From: Achatina immaculata
Lineage: Eukaryota > Mollusca > Gastropoda > Stylommatophora > Achatinidae
Assembly (NCBI GenBank): GCA_009760885.1
Contig: CM019702.1
Span: 50,038,840-50,102,839 of the forward strand
Length of the DNA: 64,000 bases
Direction of reading: 5' to 3'
Position 1 is the stretch's first letter; every line of letters begins with the position of its first letter. The notes below the pieces were generated by a model that was not told the origin of the DNA, did not search any database, and saw only the letters and a list, made by a program, of their open reading frames with translations. A program made the translations under genes and the position numbers. Positions 23,017 through 35,204 of the stretch are shown in pieces.

Positions 23017-25311
23017 GACTGAAAATAAAACAAACAAGAAAGTAGCAAAACGATTAACGTGGAAAAAGAAATAATAATAATAAATGAATAAGATTAAGAA
23101 GAATAAGAACAATTATTCGTCAATGAAAATGTTTGACATATATAAATGTATGATACAAATATGAAAACAATATTCGACTGTAGAAAAGAACAATTAGGAC
23201 GATTCTTCTTCTTGTTCTTGTTCTTCTCCTTCTAACCACTAAAACGTAATACTTTGTCTAATACATTCTTACAATCTCTTTAATCATCCCGTGAAGAACA
23301 AGTCACGGAGGAATCTACGTTTATTTTTCTCTTTTCCCCAGCCAATTTTATCTTTCATTTAATTCAACGACAATTCAAACTAATACATCTACAGGAAAGT
23401 CAGTATTTACATTGCAAATAAACAATATGATGATGATTATGATGATGATGATAATGGTGGTAACCTTCCATGTAATCTTCTGAAGGAAACTAACCGTTGT
23501 TAAACTGTTACAGATTTATCAGTACGTCCCTGTCATGAGACGCAAGATAGGATTGGACGAGCAGGCTGTCACGTGGTCTTACGTCCTTGAACCTGTCTCT
23601 GTTGGATGCAGGTGCGTGGAGAATCGGGTCATGTCAGCCGGGTTTTGATTGCGTTTAAGGTTTGGAAAGCAAATTCGGAGAAAACACTTTCACAATCATA
23701 ACACAATCACAACACAATCATAACACAACGGTGCGTTTACACTCCAGTTTCATTTTTGATCCCGCGCGGTTAAAACAAAAAATGTGAAGATTTCTTGTGA
23801 CTTATTTTCTTCTACACTGCTCAGTTTGTTTTGTTGTCGTTTCATCTGTGACAAGTTGATAATTTATGTGCCAAGTTTTGCTAATATTATTTGGATGTGA
23901 ATTTTGTTAAGAATAACTTAGCTGTTATTTGATGTTAGTTTCGTAACAATCATTTAGGTGTTTATTTTGATAAAACTACAAACTCTTGCATACTGTCTAA
24001 AAACACCCACATATTCTGACTTGTTATCAGAATGAAAAACGTAGAACTGGCGTCATGTTTGGCGGTCATGTTTTGTGTATGCCATGTTGGCAGGAAGCCA
24101 TGTTTGGTTGTGTCTTGTATATAGTATGTAACATACGCTTGTATTGGTTGTTTATTCCGTCCAATCATTTATTTGAATCCAAGTAGCTATGGTTATGTTA
24201 GTGTCAAAGGTCATTTTGTTAAGAAGAAAGTATCTCTGTTCAGTTATATCTGGGAAATGGATATTGTCCTCGTTTCTTTCTTTTTTTTTCTTTCTTTCCT
24301 TCTTTCTTTCTTTCGTCTCATGTCTTTAATTTGGAGGGTGTAAATGTAATTTTATCCTGCTGTATATTTAGACTTTAGTTTTTCAGTAATTTTTAAAGCT
24401 GTTTTCATGACCAGTTTTCCAGTACCACATTTAACTTGAGGTTTCTCTCTGTAAGTCTCATTTTCAAGTTCTGTTTTTCTTTCATGAAGATCTAAAGTGT
24501 AGGTTGTGTTTGAAATTCTGCAGGGACATGTCTGATTTCGCGAAGGCTGGAAAATACGAATATTTCACTCTTTTCTTGCTATCCAATGAAGTTATCAGAT
24601 CAGTGACGTCATTCAGGTTTTGAGAAAACCCCCAGTAAAATAGACCAATCAAAATAGAAATGTTTAGATATAAATAACAATTCTGTTTCAGTTAAAAAAT
24701 ATTGTCACAAGTATATGATCTTTGTAATCTTTGACACACGTCTAGCCGATTTTTCTTGCTGGTAATTTTATAAAGCGCTGTTTAATAATAATAATAATAT
24801 TAATGATAATATCTTGCTGCTGTTGTTGTTGTTGTTCTTCTTCTTCTTCTGCAACTTACCGAGCTATTAAGGCTCAGTGTTGCAGATAAAGATCGTCTCC
24901 ATCTTTCTGCAAGTGGTGACATCAGTTCCTGTATATCCTCTTCTGTGCTGTCTTCCCATCTCTGTCTTGGTCTACCTCTTGGTGTTGTTTCCCCTCATCT
25001 CTTGTGCATACATAATTTTCCCCTGTCTGTTCTCTTCAATTCTTTCTTCATGGCCCAACCAGCGTAGTCTGTCCATTTTAAAGACATTTATAGTTCGTTG
25101 GGATTTAAATAAGCTGCCCAGTTCAGTGTTCTTTCTAGCTCTCCATTCTCAGTTCTTACGATTTTTATGTTGTTTGTCTTTAGATGTGGAAGTTAAAGTC
25201 TTTATTGTTTCTTGTCACGGGCGCATATTCCGTCTTATCTTGTTTGACTGCTAGGTCTGCCGTCTGTGATATGTCCTTTACGTGAGATATTTCTTGCGCT
25301 TTTCCTCCAAC
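23017..25311. repeat. Repeated 2.3-kb segment, copy 1, with LINE fragment at its end
   Basis: Apart from LINE sequence at its end, nothing coding is recognised. It has small ATG/GAT and CTTT simple repeats. Copy 2 starts at 25312 and copy 3 at 37513, with almost identical sequence. It ends CCTCCAACTTGA, which fuses to AAATAAAAAAACAAG of copy 2. Confidence 0.92.
24840..25311 (-). mobile_element. LINE C-terminal fragment inside 2.3-kb segment, copy 1
   Basis: The minus strand reads VEEKRKKYLT-like residues, then KMDRLRWLGHEERIEENR (about 25085-25030) and further broken frames ending in the CAACTTACCGAGC region. RLRWLGHxERxxENR is the conserved motif near the end of many LINE ORF2 proteins. It is interrupted by stops. 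Confidence 0.75.
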
Positions 25312-27690
25312 TTGAAAATAAAAAAACAAGAAAGTAGCAAAACGATTAACGTGGAAAAAGAAATAATAATAAATGAATAAGATTAAGAAGAATAAGAACA
25401 ATTATTCGTCAATGAAAATGTTTGACATATATAAATGTATGATACAAATATGAAAACAATATTCGACTGTAGAAAAGAACAATTAGGACGTCTTCTTCTT
25501 GTTCTTGTTCTTCTCCTTCTAACCACTAAAACGTAATACTTTGTCTAATACATTCTTACACTCTCTTTAATCATCCCGTGAAGAACATATCACGGAGGAA
25601 TCTACGTTTATTTTTCTCTTTTCCCCAGCCAATTTTATCTTTCATTTAATTCAACGACAATTCAAACTAATACATCTACAGGAAAGTCAGTATTTACATT
25701 GCAAATAAACAATATGATGATGATTATGATGATGATGATGGTGGTGGTAACCTTCCATGTAATCTTCTGAAGGAAACTAACCGTTGATAAACTGTTACAG
25801 ATTTATCAGTACGTCCCTGTCATGAGACGCACGATAGGATTGGACGAGCAGGCTGTCACGTGGTCTTACGTCCTTGAACCTGTCTCTGTTGGATGCAGGT
25901 GCGTGGAGAATCGGGTCATGTCAGCCGGGTTTTGATTGCGTTTAAGGTTTGGAAAGCAAATTCGGAGGAGAAAACACTTTCACAATCATAACACAATCAC
26001 AACACAATCATAACACAACGGTGCGTTTACACTCCAGTTTCATTTTTGATCCCGCGCGGAAAACAAAAAATGTGAAGATTTCTTGTGACTTATTTTCTTC
26101 TACACTGCTCAGTTGTTTTGTTGTCGTTTCATCTGTGACAAGTTGATAATTTATGTGCCAAGTTTTGCTAATATTATTTGGATGTGAATTTGTTAAGAAT
26201 AACTTAGCTGTTATTTGATGTTAGTTTCGTAACAATCATTTAGGTGTTTATTTTGATAAAACTACAAACTCTTGCATACTGTCTAAAAACACCCACATAT
26301 TCTGACTTGTTATCAGAATGAAAAACGTAGAACTGGCGTCATGTTTGGCGGTCATGTTTTGTGTATGCCATGTTGGCAGGAAGCCATGTTTGGTTGTGTC
26401 TTGATATAGTATGTAACATAGCTTGTATTGGTTGTTTATTCCGTCCAATCATTTATTTGAATCCAAGTAGCTATGGTTATGTTAGTGTCAAGGTCATTTT
26501 GTTAAGAAGAAAGTATCTCTGTTCAGTTATATCTGGGAAATGGATATTGTCCTCGTTTCTTTCTTTTTTTTTCTTTCTTTCCTTCTTTCTTTCTTTCGTC
26601 TCATGTCTTTAATTTGGAGGGTGTAAATGTAATTTTATCCTGCTGTATTTAGACTTTAGTTTTCAGTAATTTTAAAGCTGTTTTCATGACCAGTTTTCCA
26701 GTACCACATTTAACTTGAGGTTTCTCTCTGTAAGTCTCATTTTCAAGTTCTGTTTTCTTTCATGAAGATCTAAAGTGTAGGTTGTGTTGAAATTCTGCAG
26801 GGACATGTCTGATTTCGCGAAGGCTGGAAAATACGAATATTTCACTCTTTTCTTGCTATCCAATGAAGTTATCAGATCAGTGACGTCATTCAGGTTTTGA
26901 GAAAACCCCAGTAAAATAGACCAATCAAAATAGAAATGTTTAGATATAAATAACAATTCTTTCAGTTAAAAAATATTGTCACAAGTATATGATCTTGTAA
27001 TCTTGACACGTCTAGCCGATTTTTCTTGCTGGTAATTTATAAAGCGCTGTTTAATAAATAATATATAATGATAATATCTTGCTGCTGTTGTTGTTGTTGT
27101 TCTTCTTTTCTTCTGCAACTTACCGAGCTATTAAGGCTCAGGTTGCAGATAAAGATCTCCATCTTTCTGCAAGTGGTGACATCAGTTCCTGTATATCCTC
27201 TTCTGTGCTGTCCCATCTCTGTCTTGGTCTACCTCTTGGTGTTGTTTCCCCTCATCTCTTGTGCATACATAATTTTCCCCTGTCTGTTCTCTTCAATTCT
27301 TTCTTCATGGCCCAACCAGCGTAGTCTGTCCATTTTAAAGACATTTATAGTTCGTTGGGATTTAAATAAGCTGCCCAGTTCAGTGTTCTTTCTAGCTCTC
27401 CATTCTCAGTTCTTACGATTTTTATGTTGTTTGTCTTTAGATGTGGAAGTTAAAGTCTTTATTGTTTCTTGTCACGGGCGCATATTCCGTCTTATCTTGT
27501 TTGACTGCTAGGTCTGCCGTCTGTGATATGTCCTTTACGTGAGATATTTCTTGCGCTTTTCCTCCAACTTGATCAATGTCATCTCTCGAACTCCAGTATA
27601 TTTGGGTCCTCAGTTTGAAGCCATGTCATATTTTTCTACTATTCTCATCAATTTGTAAAGGTTTAATGTAAAGATAATAGAGGACTGAGC
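25312..27690. repeat. Repeated 2.3-kb segment, copy 2, longer at its end
   Basis: Head-to-tail duplicate of 23017-25311. Compared with copies 1 and 3 it has many one- or two-base deletions in homopolymer and short-repeat runs, for example GCGCGGAAAAC against GCGCGGTTAAAAC, AACCCCAG against AACCCCCAG, and GTCAAGG against GTCAAAGG. It extends past CCTCCAACTTGATC to 27690, where the 43-bp minisatellite begins. Confidence 0.92.
27105..27690 (-). mobile_element. LINE C-terminal fragment inside 2.3-kb segment, copy 2
   Basis: Same fragment as at 24840, with about 120 bp more at its upstream side (minus-strand residues MRIVEKYDMAS, then KYTGVREMTLIKLEEKRK). It shows the LINE continuing beyond the point where copy 1 was joined to copy 2. 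Confidence 0.75.
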
Positions 27691-28660
27691 ATCACCCTAG
27701 CTTTGTCTTGTAGGGTCTGTGGTCTGGCCAGCATCACCCTAGAGTTTGTCTTGTAAAGGGCTGTGGTCTGGCCAGCATCACCCTAGAGTTTGTCTTGTAA
27801 AGGGCTGTGGTCTGGCCAGCATCACCCTAGAGTTTCTCTTGTAAAGGGCTGTGGTCTGGCCAGCATAACCCTAGAGTTTGTCTTGTAGGGTCTGTGGTCT
27901 AGCCAGCATCACCCTAGAGTTTGTCTTGTAGGGTCTGTGGTCTGGCCAGCATCACCCTAGAGTTTCTCTTGTAGGGTCTGTGGTCTGGCCAGCATCACCC
28001 TAGAGTTTGTCTTGTAGGGTCTGTGGTCTCGCCAGCATCACCCTAGAGTTTGTCTTGTAGGGTCTGTGGTCTGGCCAGCATCACCCTAGAGTTTGTCTTG
28101 TAGGGTCTGTGGTCTGGCCAGCATCACCCTAGAGTTTATCTTGTAGGGTCTGTGGTCTGGCCAGCATCACCCTAGAGTTTCTCTTGTAGGGTCTGTGGTC
28201 TGGCCAGCATCACCCTAGTGTTTGTCTTGTAGGGTCTGTGGTCTGGCCAGCATCACCCTAGAGTTTGTCTTGTAGGGTCTGTGGTCTGGCCAGCATCACC
28301 CTAGAGTTTCTCTTGTAGGGTCTGTGGTCTGGCCAGCATCACCCTAGAGTTTCTCTTATAGAGGGCTGTGGTCTGGCCAGCATCACCCTAGAGTTTGTCT
28401 TGTAGGGTCTGTGGTCTGGCCAGCATCACCCTAGAGTTTCTCTTCTAGAGGGCTGTGGTCTGGCAAGCATCACTCTAGAGTTTGTCTTGTAGGGTCTGTG
28501 GTCTGGCCAGCATCACCTTAGGGTTTCTCTTGTAGAGGGCTGTGGTCTGGCCAGCATCACCTTAGGGTTTCTCTTGTAGAGGGCTGTGGTCTGGCCAGCA
28601 TCACCCTAGAGTTTCTTTTGTAAAGGGGCTGAGGTCTAGCTATCAAAACCCTAGAGCTTC
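27675..28660. repeat. 43-bp minisatellite, about 23 units
   Basis: Units of GTCTGGCCAGCATCACCCTA, GAGTTTGTCTTGTAGGGTCT and GTG. Variants with AGAGGGCTGTG in place of AGGGTCTGTG alternate in patches. It starts as the LINE fragment ends. A LINE-like C-terminal remnant (minus-strand CAYDKEEQTPYHIF) follows at 28700-28860. Confidence 0.94.
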
Positions 28661-28669
28661 TCATGTCTG

Positions 28670-28875
28670 GCCAGGTCCTTTGCCTCAGTGGTTTGTGTAG
28701 CTGGTGACTCTAGAAAATGTGATATGGTGTCTGTTCTTCTTTGTCGTATGCGCATATGTTGTTATGCTTTCTCTCGTGAGTTATTACATTGTCCTGGTGA
28801 TAGTTCTTTGTGTCCTTATTCTCCCATAGAAATGTCATAATAATCCCCTTGCATAATAAACTGGTTATTACTGAC
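28670..28875 (-). mobile_element. Possible LINE zinc-knuckle remnant
   Basis: The minus strand reads HNNICAYDKEEQTPYHIF followed by a stop. This resembles the C-x-C-G-x-x-E-x-T-x-x-H-I-L segment found after the RT in several LINE families. It is short and unsupported by other parts. Confidence 0.35.
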
Positions 28876-29119
28876 GCACCTTCATTGTCGAGCTAGCCAC
28901 GGCTGATCTGTTGAGAAGTAAGACAAAATGGGAACATATAGTTTTTTTTATATTTTTAGAAAATATTCTAATACTAATATAACCTTTCGGATACAATAAA
29001 CACATTTAAGAAGATATAGACTCACGGCTCTTTTAGGAAACTGTAGGAGATTTTAAAAAACAACTTTACTAACCTAAAAATAAAATACTTTGTTCATAAT
29101 CCATGAAGCGTTTTTGGTA

Positions 29120-29317
29120 ATTCATTAATTTGCATGTCCCTTGCGGATCTTTGCCTCTCTAACAGCTCTCCTGTAGTTATCTGGGTTGTGAACAAGATGG
29201 CCTGCTGCTGATGCATCCATTTGCAGATTATCAACGGTGTCTTGCAGCAATCTTTGCCTTGGTCTTCTTCTCTTTCTTTTTCTCATTATGTATCCTTCCA
29301 AGACGGTTTTCTCGAGT
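29120..29317 (-). mobile_element. Short LINE 3'-end module, copy 2
   Basis: Minus strand: KTVLEGYIMRKRKRRRPRQR, then LQDTVDNLQMDASAAGHLVH and KIRKGHA, with a degenerate ATTCATTAAT tail. It is more diverged than the copies at 3795, 53725 and 55343. The 5' edge is blurred by a T-run at 29318. Confidence 0.8.
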
Positions 29318-29774
29318 TTTTTTTTTACACCAAAAAGAACAAATATATCCATACTACAAGAACATAATATTGACGAAGGCTGGCAAGTAAAGAGGATTAA
29401 GGAGAGAAAACTTAAATTTTCTTGGGTAATGCTCTAGTTTACTATTCCTAGCCTATATACACATGGTCTAACTTACAGTTGTGTTGGTTTCGATAGCGAT
29501 ATCAAGAACAGGAACCTGTGTGGGAGCTTTCAGAGATAAGTCTGTTTAAAAACAGAGGATAGGCTGACCTGGATAGTTCAGTTATTGGCGGAGAAGCACT
29601 GGAACCGGAGTTGAAATAATGTCAAGAAAAATGGGAACATCGCCAGGAGCTTGTTTTCTCTTGCCTTGTCCCCTTCATCCTTTCAGTGTTGAGGGGACAA
29701 TAGACGTCTTGACAGGTCTCTACCGTTTTCTTCGTATAATGGAGATATTAATGTTTCTTTAATTTCCTTCCTCT
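29318..29774. other. No recognised feature
   Basis: Single-copy sequence between the LINE module and the SINE. Nothing is recognised. Confidence 0.4.
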
Positions 29775-29935
29775 ACCTCTTGCGGGACTAGATGTTTGCT
29801 CGTCCTACCGGAATCCGCGGTTCAAGTCTTGTCATTTTTCTTAATCTAAGGTCAAAAGTGATTTGTCTATGATGTTTTCTAGGACTAACCATACAATACT
29901 GTGCTTTGTTGCTTTAATTCGAGAATGCTGAATGT
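29775..29935 (+). mobile_element. tRNA-derived SINE, copy 2
   Basis: The A-box-like GGGACTAGATG lies at 29784-29794 and the B box GGTTCAAGTC at 29819-29828. TTGTCATTTTTCTTAATCTA and AAAGTGATTTGTCTATGATG follow, then TTTTCTAGGACTAACCATAC. All of these line up in order with the minus-strand copy at 2905-2730. The A box is more decayed than in copy 1. Confidence 0.7.
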
Positions 29936-30004
29936 CATCTAGATTTATGAAATGTCATAGTTTATGGGTCTTTGTATTTGAGGAAATCGGAACGATAGTC
30001 TACT

Positions 30005-31412
30005 TCATCATAGTCTACATCACTCACCATCTACTCCAACTTCACTACTCACCATCTGATCCAACTATACTACTCACCATCTGCTCCAACTACACCACTC
30101 ACCATCTGTTCCAACTACATCACTCACCATTTGCTCCAACTACACCACTCACCATCTGTTCCAACTACATCACTCACCATCTGCTCCAACTACACCATTC
30201 ACCATTTGTTCCAACTACACCACTCACCATCTGCACCAACTGCACCACTCACCATCTGTTCCAACTACATCACTCACCATCTGTTCCAACTACACCACTC
30301 ACCATCTGCTCCAATTACACCACTCACCATCTGTTCCAACTACACCACTCACCATCTGATCCAACTACACCACTCACCATCTGTTCCAACTACACCACTC
30401 TCCATCTGATCCAACTACACCACTCACCATCTGTTCCAACTACACCACTCTCCATCTGATCCAACTACACCACTCACCATCTGATCCAACTACACCACTC
30501 ACCATCTGATCCAACTACACCACTCACCATCTGTTCCAACTACACCACTCACCATCTGATCCAACTACACCACTCACCATCTGTTCCAACTACACCACTC
30601 ACCATCTGTTCCAACTACACCACTCACCATCTGATCCAACTACACCACTCACCATCTGTTCCAACTACACCACTCTCCATCTGATCCAACTACACCACTC
30701 ACCATCTGTTCCAACTACACCACTCTCCATCTGATCCAACTACACCACTCACCATCTGATCCAACTACACCACTCACTCTGATCCAACTACACCACTCAC
30801 CATCTGTTCCAACTACACCACTCACCATCTGTTCCAACTACACCACTCACCATCTGTTCCAACTACACCACTCACCATCTGTTCCAACTACACCACTCAC
30901 CATCTGATCCAACTACACCACTCACCATCTGTTCCAACTACACCACTCTCCATCTGATCCAACTACACCACTCACCATCTGATCCAACTACACCACTCAC
31001 CATCTGTTCCAACTACACCACTCACCATCTGATCCAACTACACCACTCACCATCTGTTCCAAATACACCACTCACCATCTGATCCAACTACACCACTCTC
31101 CATCTGTTCCAACTACACCACTCACCATCTGATCCAACTACACCACTCTCCATCTGTTCCAACTACACCACTCACCATCTGATCCAACTACACCACTCAC
31201 CATCTGATCCAACTACACCACTCACCATCTGCTCCAACTACACCATTCACCATCTGATCCAACTACACCACTCACCATCTGCTCCAACTACACCACTCAC
31301 CATCTGATCCAACTACACCACTCACCATCTGTTCCAACTACACCACTCACCATCTGATCCAACTACACCATTCACCATCTGATCCAACTACACCATTCAC
31401 CATCTGCTTCCA
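30005..31412. repeat. 25-bp minisatellite, about 56 units
   Basis: Units of CCAACTACACCACTCACCAT plus CTGTT or CTGAT. The two unit types alternate irregularly. The 175-codon frame (THHLFQLHHSPS) comes from the repeat. Confidence 0.95.
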
Positions 31413-32279
31413 TAGCTTAACGTCACCCTGATGGGTGTGTGCTAAACGGGTACTCTATCTTGCCCAAGAGTGTCCCGTAGACTAGGGGGAGGGAAGGAAG
31501 CGTCTTAATTTTCCTTTGATAGGATATACCCCTACCCCGCTAGCCTATTGCTATCCTATAATTACCAACGACAATTTAAGTTTTCTTATGAAATCAGCTG
31601 AAGTGATGAATTGAGGTTAAACATTTGAATAATTACTGTCTAGAAAGATAATAAACAGGACTGGGACATGTACAGAAGTCTGTGAGAAATAAAATGTCTG
31701 TAGCAAGGGTTCTCAAGCAGTGGGCATCAAGGCGGAAATTGGCGCCACAGACTGGCAGATTCAAACTGTTGGAATATTGATCTTTCTACAATGTAAATCA
31801 ACATTCCAAACATATTCGGTCTGTGAATCTGTGGATGTAATCTCCCCCTCTACCCAAAGTCACCATATTCCTACTGTCATCCATTGTGGGGTATCCTTCA
31901 AAGGCCGCCCAAGTCGTTCCTTAAAAAACAGAGGACGCTTCTCCTCCTCGGAGCATCGGCTAGACCCCCTCCCCCCCCCCCCACCACCCCTGTTTCCTCC
32001 TTTATTCGGCCTATAAACTGTACACAGTAGAGCATTTGAATGAACTTTCAATGTTTCTAAAATGAATGTATTGAGGATTCATATCACTGATATTCTTAGA
32101 CTAGGTAGCAGACAATTGCACACTTTCTGTATTAGGCAGTTGATGTTTAGCGATTAAAGTGTTACATGTAATGAATTATACTGGTAATATTGATGATAAC
32201 TGCACAGCTGAGACATTTACTTACTAAAGGTTTGCTTAAATAAATTCCTTTTAAACGTTTTCCATATCTGCATTATGAG
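31413..32279. other. Single-copy region, no recognised gene
   Basis: Includes a C-run (31965-31985) and AT-rich DNA. AAGGGTTCTCAAGCAGTGGG at about 31707 resembles a hAT end, but no partner was found. Confidence 0.4.
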
Positions 32280-32387
32280 GGCGATTATCCAGGGGCAGGA
32301 AACTCACGATACTTACGGGAACGTGCAGTACTCAACGCTCAAAGAGAGAGTACTCAAAAATTACGATGCCTTCAACGAGTTGTACAG
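32280..32387 (+). CDS. Candidate orphan exon, unknown product
   Basis: An acceptor-like ATTATGAG and a donor TACAG|GTTACC bracket 108 bp with a protein-like frame (TYGNVQYSTLKERVLKNYDA, then FNELYR). I recognise no family. Codon content looks less biased than in the surrounding repeats. No neighbouring exon with matching phase is certain. Confidence 0.3.
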
Positions 32388-32488
32388 GTTACCTTCCCTT
32401 GCCCAAACGAGTGGTTTACCTAAATTTTCCAGGTCAAATGACAGTTTTCATATACAGGGTTCTGAACAGTAATGTGCAGCTTTACAGG

Positions 32489-32541
<53 letters not shown>

Positions 32542-32740
32542 TCAAGTGTAAATACGCTTCAGACAGATTTGACTGATTGGACTAATGATTGATTGACTGA
32601 TTGATTGACTGATTGCTGTGTCATCTGGCAATGCAAACAATCAAGAAGGAAATACGTGTCTGAGACAGTATGTCATAAACAGGGACGTGAATCGTGTCCC
32701 TTGTGTTATTAAGGAGTTCAAGTAGGTTTATGTCCCTAGA
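32388..32740. repeat. (GATA)n at 32488-32541 and (GATT/GACT) patch
   Basis: A short GATA array, then TGATTGATTGACTGATTG repeats at 32572-32615, then single-copy DNA up to the next minisatellite. Confidence 0.85.
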
Positions 32741-32744
32741 GGTC

Positions 32745-34360
32745 GATTTATGAGCGTAGCTCTGTGTAGGTGGCTTGTGTGTGTAGTTCTGTATAGGTGG
32801 CTTGCGTGTGTAGCTCTGTGTAGATGGCTTGTGTGTGTAGTTCTGTATAGGTGGCTTGTGTGTGTAGCTCTGTGTAGATGGCTTGTGTGTGTAGTTCTGT
32901 ATAGGTGACTTGTGTGTATAGTTCTGTATAGGTGGCTTGTGTGTGTAGCTCTGTGTAGGTGGCTTGTGTGTATAGTTCTGTATAGGTGGCTTGTGTGTGT
33001 AGCTCTGTGTAGGTGGCTTGTGTGTATAGTTCTGTATAGGTGGCTTGTGTGTGTAGCTCTGTGTAGGTGGCTTGTGTGTATAGTTCTGTATAGGTGGCTT
33101 GTGTGTAGCTCTGTGTAGGTGGCTTGTGTGTATAGTTCTGTATAGGTGGCTTGTGTGTGTAGCTCTGTGTAGGTGGCTTGTGTGTATAGTTCTGTATAGG
33201 TGGCTTGTGTGTGTAGCTCTGTGTAGGTGGCTTGTGTGTAAAGTTCTAGAGTGTATGTGTAACTCTGTATAGGTGGCTTGTGTGTGTAGTTCTGTATAGG
33301 TGGCTTGTGTGTGTAGCTCTGTGTAGGTGGCTTGTGTGTATAGTTCTGTATAGGGGCTTGTGTGTGTAGCTCTGTGTAGGTGGCTTGTGTGTATAGTTCT
33401 GTATAGGTGGCTGTGTGTAGCTCTGTGTAGGTGGCTTGTGTGTATAGTTCTGTATAGGTGGCTTGTGTGTGTAGCTCTGTGTAGGTGGCTTGTGTGTATA
33501 GTTCTGTATAGGTGGCTTGTGTGTGTAGCTCTGTGTAGGTGGCTTGTGTGTATAGTTCTGTATAGGTGGCTTGTGTGTAGCTCTGTGTAGGTGGCTTGTG
33601 TGTAAAGTTCTAGAGTGTATGTGTAACTCTGTATAGGTGGCTTGTGTGTGTAGTTCTGTATAGGTGGCTTGTGTGTGTAGCTCTGTGTAGGTGGCTTGTG
33701 TGTATAGTTCTGTATAGGTGGCTTGTGTGTGTAGCTCTGTGTAGGTGGCTTGTGTGTATAGTTCTGTATAGGTGGCTTGTGTGTGTAGCTCTGTGTAGGT
33801 GGCTTGTGTGTATAGTTCTGTATAGGTGGCTTGTGGTGTAGCTCTGTGTAGGGGCTTGTGTGTATAGTTCTGTATAGGTGGCTTGTGTGTGTAGCTCTGT
33901 GTAGGTGGCTTGTGTGTATAGTTCTGTATAGGTGGCTTGTGTGTGTAGCTCTGTGTAGGTGGCTTGTGTGTGTAGTTCTGTATAGGTAGCGTGTATGTGT
34001 AACTCTGTATAGGTGGCTTGTGTGTGTAGCTCTATATAGGTGACTTGATTGTGTAGCTCTGTGTAGGTGGCATGTGTGTGTAGCTCTGTGTAGGATGCTT
34101 GTGTGTGTAGCTCTGTGTAGATGGCTTGTGTGTGTAGCTCTGTGTAGATGGCTTGTGTGTGTAGCTCTGTGTATGTGGCTTGTGTGTATAGTTCTGTATA
34201 GGTGGTGTGTGTGTGTAGCTATGTATAGGTTGTGTGTATGTGTAGCTCTGTATAGGTGGCGTGTATGTGTAACTCTGTATAGGTGGCTTGTGTGTGTAGC
34301 TCTGTAAAGGTGGCTTCGTTGCTCTATATAGGTGACTTGTATGTGTAGCTCTGTATTTGG
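32745..34360. repeat. 27-bp GT-rich minisatellite, about 60 units
   Basis: Units of GTGTGTGTAGCTCTGTGTAG plus GTGGCTT alternate with a variant (TATAGTTCTGTATAGGTGGC), giving a 54-bp dimer pattern. The minus strand stays open for 590 codons because 27 is divisible by three. A block around 33240-33300 (AAGTTCTAGAGTGTATGTG) recurs at 33603-33640, showing a larger duplication. Confidence 0.95.
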
Positions 34361-34389
34361 TTTGTATGTGTTTCTGTGGTGTTGTACAT

Positions 34390-34660
34390 TCAATTTTCAA
34401 GAGTAGACTGTACAACATACAAATTAGCTGCTATAGTTTCAAGAGTAGACTGTATAACATACAAATTAACTGCTATAGTTTCAAGAGTATATTGTATAAC
34501 GTACAAAATAACCGCTGTAGTTTCAAGAGTAGATTGTATTACATAAAAATTTACTGCTATAGTTTCAAGTGTAGATTGTATAACATAAACATTAGCTACT
34601 AGAATTTCAAGAGTAGGCTGTATAACGTACAAACGTCCGCTATTGTAGAGGTCCCCTTTC
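34390..34660. repeat. 42-bp minisatellite, six units
   Basis: Units of TATAGTTTCAAGAGTAGACT, GTATAACATACAAATTAACT and GC, progressively diverged. Confidence 0.9.
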
Positions 34661-34807
34661 TTACTGAGTGTAGATTGGATAAAAAATACATTTATTGTTT
34701 CAACAGGAATTGCTTTATTGATCATAAACAACAACTGGAAGATGTTTATTGCTGGGGACGAAAAACTAAATAAACTAACATTTGGAATTTGTTTATGTTG
34801 TCAACAG

Positions 34808-34877
34808 ATGTCTGTGCAGAAGATGTCTAATCCCACACTCCTTGCAGCCCAGGCGCAGGAACTCTGGCTGCCAACCC
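34808..34877 (+). CDS. Candidate short exon, unknown product
   Basis: It lies between an acceptor-like TTGTCAACAG and a consensus donor CCC|GTAAGTG. It reads MSVQKMSNPTLLAAQAQELW in frame 0. Joining it in phase to the candidate exon at 32280 would force a different frame (CLCRRCLIPHSLQP), so the two may not belong together. Confidence 0.22.
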
Positions 34878-34949
34878 GTAAGTGTTGTCCCTTTTTGTTC
34901 ATAACTTAGGTCTCCGTTATAGGAACGTAACACACGGGGCACTTAACTG

Positions 34950-35180
34950 AAATTGTGTGTATATATCCTGCACTTCTCTATGGCATGGAAACCTGGGCAT
35001 TAAACAAGACATCGGAGAAAACAAAACAGTGGCCATTGAAATATATACACGTAAGAGTGGGCGTGGGTGCATTCATGGCGCTAACAACCCGTGGGACAGT
35101 GTGTGACGTCACAGAACTATATCAGTTGAGAGAAGAGCCAGCACAGTTCGGTGTAGCCAATGTTCTCAGTGACTGAGTTC
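34950..35180 (+). mobile_element. LINE C-terminal fragment
   Basis: YPALLYGMETWALNKTSEKT is the post-RT motif (xxLLYGxExWxLxKxxE) of LINE ORF2 proteins. VTELYQLREEP follows after a likely internal deletion. The minus-strand piece at 60290-60660 is related (TYASETWTLNKTAEK). Confidence 0.75.
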
Positions 35181-35204
35181 CCTTAACACACGTAGATACG
35201 AGTA

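Noticed and set aside
31700..31730. Second hAT-type MITE end (AGGGTTCTCAAGCAGTGGG)
   Set aside because: No matching inverted end or 8-bp duplication was found nearby.
32621..34393. 590-codon minus-strand open frame rich in THTSHLYRATH repeats
   Set aside because: Product of a 27-bp minisatellite with all frames open for long stretches. No start, signal or splice context.
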